A stretch of 9,072 nt of DNA, taken from Bacteroidales bacterium (GTDB lineage: Bacteria > Bacteroidota > Bacteroidia > Bacteroidales > ML635J-15). Shown piece by piece: positions 6,573 to 9,072 of this stretch. Numbering within the stretch: the first letter of the stretch is position 1; the number at the start of each line of letters is the position of its first letter. The notes under the pieces are model-generated. The model was not told the origin of the DNA. It worked only from the letters and a program-made list of their open reading frames with translations, and did no database searches. The position numbers and the translations under genes are program-made. The stretch spans positions 1 through 9,072 of the forward strand of contig JAGOEF010000051.1 in assembly GCA_017997855.1 (NCBI GenBank), written 5' to 3'.

Positions 6573-7931
6573 TTATAATTCATTGTCATCATCATCGAAG
6601 AATTTCGATACTTTGGTTTTAAACAAGTCGAGTAGTTTTACCTTTTCGCCTTCAGGGGCGTCTTCATCACGTTGTTTTTTCTTTTCCTTTTGTTTTTTAT
6701 CGGGTTTTGCCGGTTCTTCTTTTTCTTCGGGTTCTTTGCCGGTCATTATTTCGATAGTTTTTTTAGGTTCATGAGCCGTTTGCTGCATTTCGAAGCCTTT
6801 CATAATGAGCCCGACACTGGTGGCAAACTGGGGTTGATTGATTTCTTCAACAACATCCGAGGTCAGATATTCATTCGGGTATCCAATGCGGACGTCATAT
6901 CCTGTAAGGTGTGAGAATAATTGCCTTACATTTTTGAGCAGTGAACCACCTCCGCATATAACCATACCGGCTCCGAGTTTTCTTGCTTTTCCCGATACTT
7001 CGAGCTGGAACATTACTGCGTGCACAATTTCTTCGATTCGCGCTTTAATAATCAGGCTGAGGGTATTGAGCGACATTTCTTTCGGTGGACGCCCTTTAAG
7101 TCCGGGTACCGAAATTATTATTTCTTCCTGCGATTTTTCAGGGAGGGCCGATCCATATTGCTTTTTCAATTCTTCGGCCTGCCGTTCAAGTATGTTGAAA
7201 GCCTGCTTGATGTCGGAGGTAATTACGTTGCCACCCAGCGGAATTACTGCTGTATGAACAATCACTCCATCGTGAAACACTGCAATATCAGTAGTTCCGC
7301 CACCAATGTCAACCAATGCAACCCCAATCTCTTTTTCGTCATTGGTAAGAACGGCGGCCGAGGATGCCAATGGTTCAAGTATAAGTCCGTTTACTTTGAG
7401 TGCAACACGGTTTACACATTTTTTAATATTCGATACCGACGCCATTTGCGCCACAACCACATGATAGTTTCCTTCGAGCTGACGGCCTGACATACCTACA
7501 GGGTTTTTTATGCCCACTTCGCTATCGACGATAAATGTTTGTGGAATGACGTGTAAGATTTCTTCACCCTGGTCGATGGCCAGTTCCAGGACTTTATTTT
7601 TAAGAAACACCAGATCGGGGGCACTGATTTCGTGATCAACCGAAGGCAGGGTATAGGTTGTACGGGCTTTTGTACTTCTGATGTGTTGCCCGGCAATGCC
7701 CACGTAAACTTCACTGAGTTTAATTCCCGAATTCTCGGCAGCTTTGTCGAGGGCAGCCCGTATCGATTCGATGGCTTCCTCGATGTTGAGTACCGCTCCA
7801 CGCTTAATGCCCTTCGACGGGACTGTGCCGAAACCCAGAATTTCGAATTTATTGTCTGCATTTTTACGGCCTGCAATAGCAACAATCTTGGTTGTACCTA
7901 TGTCGATGGCTGCAATGATAGAATTCTCCAT
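6573..7931 (-). CDS. ftsA: Cell division protein FtsA
   Basis: An actin/Hsp70-fold ATPase that anchors FtsZ polymers to the inner membrane and recruits later divisome proteins. Seen in 452 residues: phosphate-1 loop AAIDIGTTKI (7-16), the FtsA-specific 1C subdomain (about 85-165), phosphate-2 loop VDIGGGTTDIA (207-217), and adenosine-binding VICGGGSLL (324-332). After the fold ends near 385 comes a 40-residue Lys/Glu/Pro-rich linker (about 388-428). The protein closes with a C-terminal amphipathic helix, VKLLDLFKTKVSKFF (431-445), the membrane-targeting element, then a run of four Asp and Asn-Glu-Leu. The total is longer than the roughly 420 residues of E. coli FtsA because of the charged linker. 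The ATG at 7931 begins immediately before the first strand of the fold. It is 5 nt after ftsQ and 20 nt before ftsZ, consistent with one operon and coupled expression. Confidence 0.97.
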   Translation of the reverse strand: MENSIIAAIDIGTTKIVAIAGRKNADNKFEILGFGTVPSKGIKRGAVLNIEEAIESIRAALDKAAENSGIKLSEVYVGIAGQHIRSTKARTTYTLPSVDHEISAPDLVFLKNKVLELAIDQGEEILHVIPQTFIVDSEVGIKNPVGMSGRQLEGNYHVVVAQMASVSNIKKCVNRVALKVNGLILEPLASSAAVLTNDEKEIGVALVDIGGGTTDIAVFHDGVIVHTAVIPLGGNVITSDIKQAFNILERQAEELKKQYGSALPEKSQEEIIISVPGLKGRPPKEMSLNTLSLIIKARIEEIVHAVMFQLEVSGKARKLGAGMVICGGGSLLKNVRQLFSHLTGYDVRIGYPNEYLTSDVVEEINQPQFATSVGLIMKGFEMQQTAHEPKKTIEIMTGKEPEEKEEPAKPDKKQKEKKKQRDEDAPEGEKVKLLDLFKTKVSKFFDDDDNEL

Positions 7932-7936
7932 ATATA

Positions 7937-8731
7937 TTATTTTTTACAAACGACCTGATTAGAATATTTTAAATTTATGATACTGTACTGGTTCCAGTCG
8001 GTGAGTTTAAACCCTTCGCGGTACATGGCTTCCATTTTACTGAGCTTGTATTCATAATTTTGTAAATCACCCAGCACAATGATATGATTACCCACCCTTG
8101 GAACCAATTCAATATCGTATTCCTGATTGATGTTGATTTGTTCAATTTGTGGCCCCCACAGCTCATGTGTGCTTATAAATTCGGCAAACCGAAAAACATC
8201 GGTAAGGGTATAATGATATGTAGCCAGTATATTTTTGTTTTTCACGCTATCCCCATTGAGGCTTTGGATAAATTCTGAGGAAATCTCACCGGTTAATATG
8301 GGAACATGAGCGGTATAGGCATCGCTGAGGGGCATTATGGTAGCTTTTGAATCAATATAGAAGCCATTGGCTGTCGATGGGTCTTTCGGAATAACCCGGA
8401 GCAGTGGTTTACGCTGAATCACTGCAATGGTGAGTGCGCCTTCGTATTCGGAATATACCTGTGCTTTGGCCACGGCGGGATGCTTTGATATGATAGCTTC
8501 AATTTTATCAAAATTAATACTGTTCAGCGGAATCCTGATGCAATTAATGCCATTGTTAGTCAACAACTTATTAACATCCGAGGTGTCTACAAATTTTTCG
8601 TTTCCCTCGATGTGAATGCTTATTTTATTGCATACCGCCTTGTGCTGCATTCCTTTAACAAATCCGAGCATTACCACCAGATATCCCAGCAGTAATGACC
8701 ATTTTAGAATTTTTAGGATGCGTCGTTTCAT
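7937..8731 (-). CDS. ftsQ: Cell division protein FtsQ
   Basis: A bitopic divisome scaffold protein of the inner membrane with a periplasmic body (FtsQ/DivIB family). The 264 residues show a basic N-terminus (MKRRILK), one transmembrane helix at about 10-26, then a POTRA domain (about 36-106: ISIHIEGNEKFVDTSDVNKLL, and HPAVAKAQVYSEYEGALTIAVIQRKP). A beta domain follows (about 107-250) with GFYIDSKATIMPL and an NINQEYDIELVPRVGNHIIVLG strand pair. Sequence is weakly conserved in this family. The assignment rests on topology, the POTRA core, the RKPLLRV-type junction and the place between murC and ftsA. The ATG overlaps the murC stop (ATGA), pointing to translational coupling. The cytoplasmic tail is very short. 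The C-terminus ends in Cys-Lys-Lys. Confidence 0.93.
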   Translation of the reverse strand: MKRRILKILKWSLLLGYLVVMLGFVKGMQHKAVCNKISIHIEGNEKFVDTSDVNKLLTNNGINCIRIPLNSINFDKIEAIISKHPAVAKAQVYSEYEGALTIAVIQRKPLLRVIPKDPSTANGFYIDSKATIMPLSDAYTAHVPILTGEISSEFIQSLNGDSVKNKNILATYHYTLTDVFRFAEFISTHELWGPQIEQININQEYDIELVPRVGNHIIVLGDLQNYEYKLSKMEAMYREGFKLTDWNQYSIINLKYSNQVVCKK

Positions 8732-9072
8732 TGCCTGAAAAGTTTACTGATAGGATTCACCAAACGGTCGATATCGCCGGCGCCCATGGTAATTAGCACG
8801 TCCGTCCCAAGATTTTGACCAATATAATCCACAAGAGTTTCGTAACTGCACAGCGTTTTTTTGTTCAGGCTCATTTTGTCGAGAATCATCTGTGAGCTGA
8901 TACCCGGAATAGGAAGTTCGCGGGCCGGATAAATATCAGTGAGAATTATTTCGTCGAATTGCGAGAGAATCTCAGCAAATTCATCGGCAAAATCGCGTGT
9001 GCGTGTGTACAGATGTGGTTGAAAAACTCCGGTTATTTTTCGACCCGGGAACAAACTGCGTGCGGCTTCGAG
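8728..9072 (-). CDS. murC: UDP-N-acetylmuramate--L-alanine ligase, C-terminal part only
   Basis: MurC uses ATP to join L-alanine to UDP-MurNAc, the first amino-acid addition of peptidoglycan precursor synthesis, in the cytoplasm. The frame is open through the right edge: LEAARSLFPGRK is read from 9072, and the codon at 9054 is TTG inside this conserved stretch, so it is Leu and not a start. The 114 visible residues are the Mur ligase C-terminal domain: FQPHLYTRTRDFADEFAE, DIYPARELPIPGISS and ITMGAGDI are characteristic of MurC rather than MurD, MurE or MurF. Roughly 340 N-terminal residues, including the ATP-binding domain, lie outside. The TGA stop overlaps the ftsQ ATG by two bases. Confidence 0.96.
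   Translation of the reverse strand, partial: LEAARSLFPGRKITGVFQPHLYTRTRDFADEFAEILSQFDEIILTDIYPARELPIPGISSQMILDKMSLNKKTLCSYETLVDYIGQNLGTDVLITMGAGDIDRLVNPISKLFRQ

Noticed and set aside
7020..7490. Long plus-strand open frame (about 156 codons) opposite ftsA.
   Set aside because: It lies entirely antisense to a strongly conserved part of FtsA, has aromatic-rich, low-plausibility composition and no family pattern.
9052..9054. TTG at 9054 as a start codon of the murC reading frame.
   Set aside because: The frame continues upstream as LEAARS, which fits the conserved MurC C-terminal domain. The codon encodes an internal Leu.
1..9072. Search for a hidden system: CRISPR-like repeats, insertion sequence ends, tRNA genes, toxin-antitoxin pairs, riboswitches.
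   Set aside because: No spaced direct repeats, transposase-like frames, cloverleaf-like tracts or small paired genes were seen. Gaps between genes are short (213 nt at most), leaving little room for them.

Overview
The window looks like core chromosome of a member of the Bacteroidota, probably Bacteroidales-like. Four things support this. A secreted protein ends in a type IX secretion (T9SS) sorting domain. One promoter matches the Bacteroidota form TTTG-N19-TAnnTTTG exactly. Gene starts have A/T-rich leaders without clear Shine-Dalgarno sequences. The division genes run murC-ftsQ-ftsA-ftsZ-yqeY. Genus or species cannot be assigned from this sequence.

Layout, left to right. Positions 2-1447 (+) hold the 3' four-fifths of argS (arginyl-tRNA synthetase), cut by the window edge. 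A 119-nt gap with a short inverted repeat leads to a small SSB-like OB-fold gene (1567-1899, +). A strong, probably bidirectional hairpin terminator (1903-1930) separates it from a convergent 615-aa secreted protein gene (1952-3799, -). That protein has a signal peptide, beta-sandwich-like regions and a C-terminal T9SS sorting domain. A 213-nt divergent region then carries the well-formed promoter of a CRP/FNR-family regulator (4013-4720, +). The right half (4748-9072, -) is one compact, co-directional cluster, in transcription order murC (3' part only), ftsQ, ftsA, ftsZ and yqeY. Gaps within it run from an ATGA overlap to 20 nt, so it is very likely one transcript entering from beyond the right edge.

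How the genes work together. The right half is the distal end of the division and cell wall (dcw) cluster. MurC adds L-alanine to UDP-MurNAc, FtsQ is a membrane-anchored divisome scaffold, FtsA tethers FtsZ to the membrane, and FtsZ forms the division ring. The last gene encodes a YqeY protein related to the tail of the GatB amidotransferase subunit; its exact role is not settled. The left half is housekeeping (argS, ssb-like) plus a cell-surface or secreted protein and a transcription regulator. Nothing ties these to each other beyond adjacency.

I found no mobile element, CRISPR array, RNA gene, prophage or recognisable defence system, and no broken gene; argS and murC are incomplete only because the window cuts them. 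No undescribed system is evident. The points most worth a second look are the SSB-like protein without an acidic tail, the CRP-family regulator lacking the usual cAMP-contact arginine, and the unassigned T9SS cargo protein.
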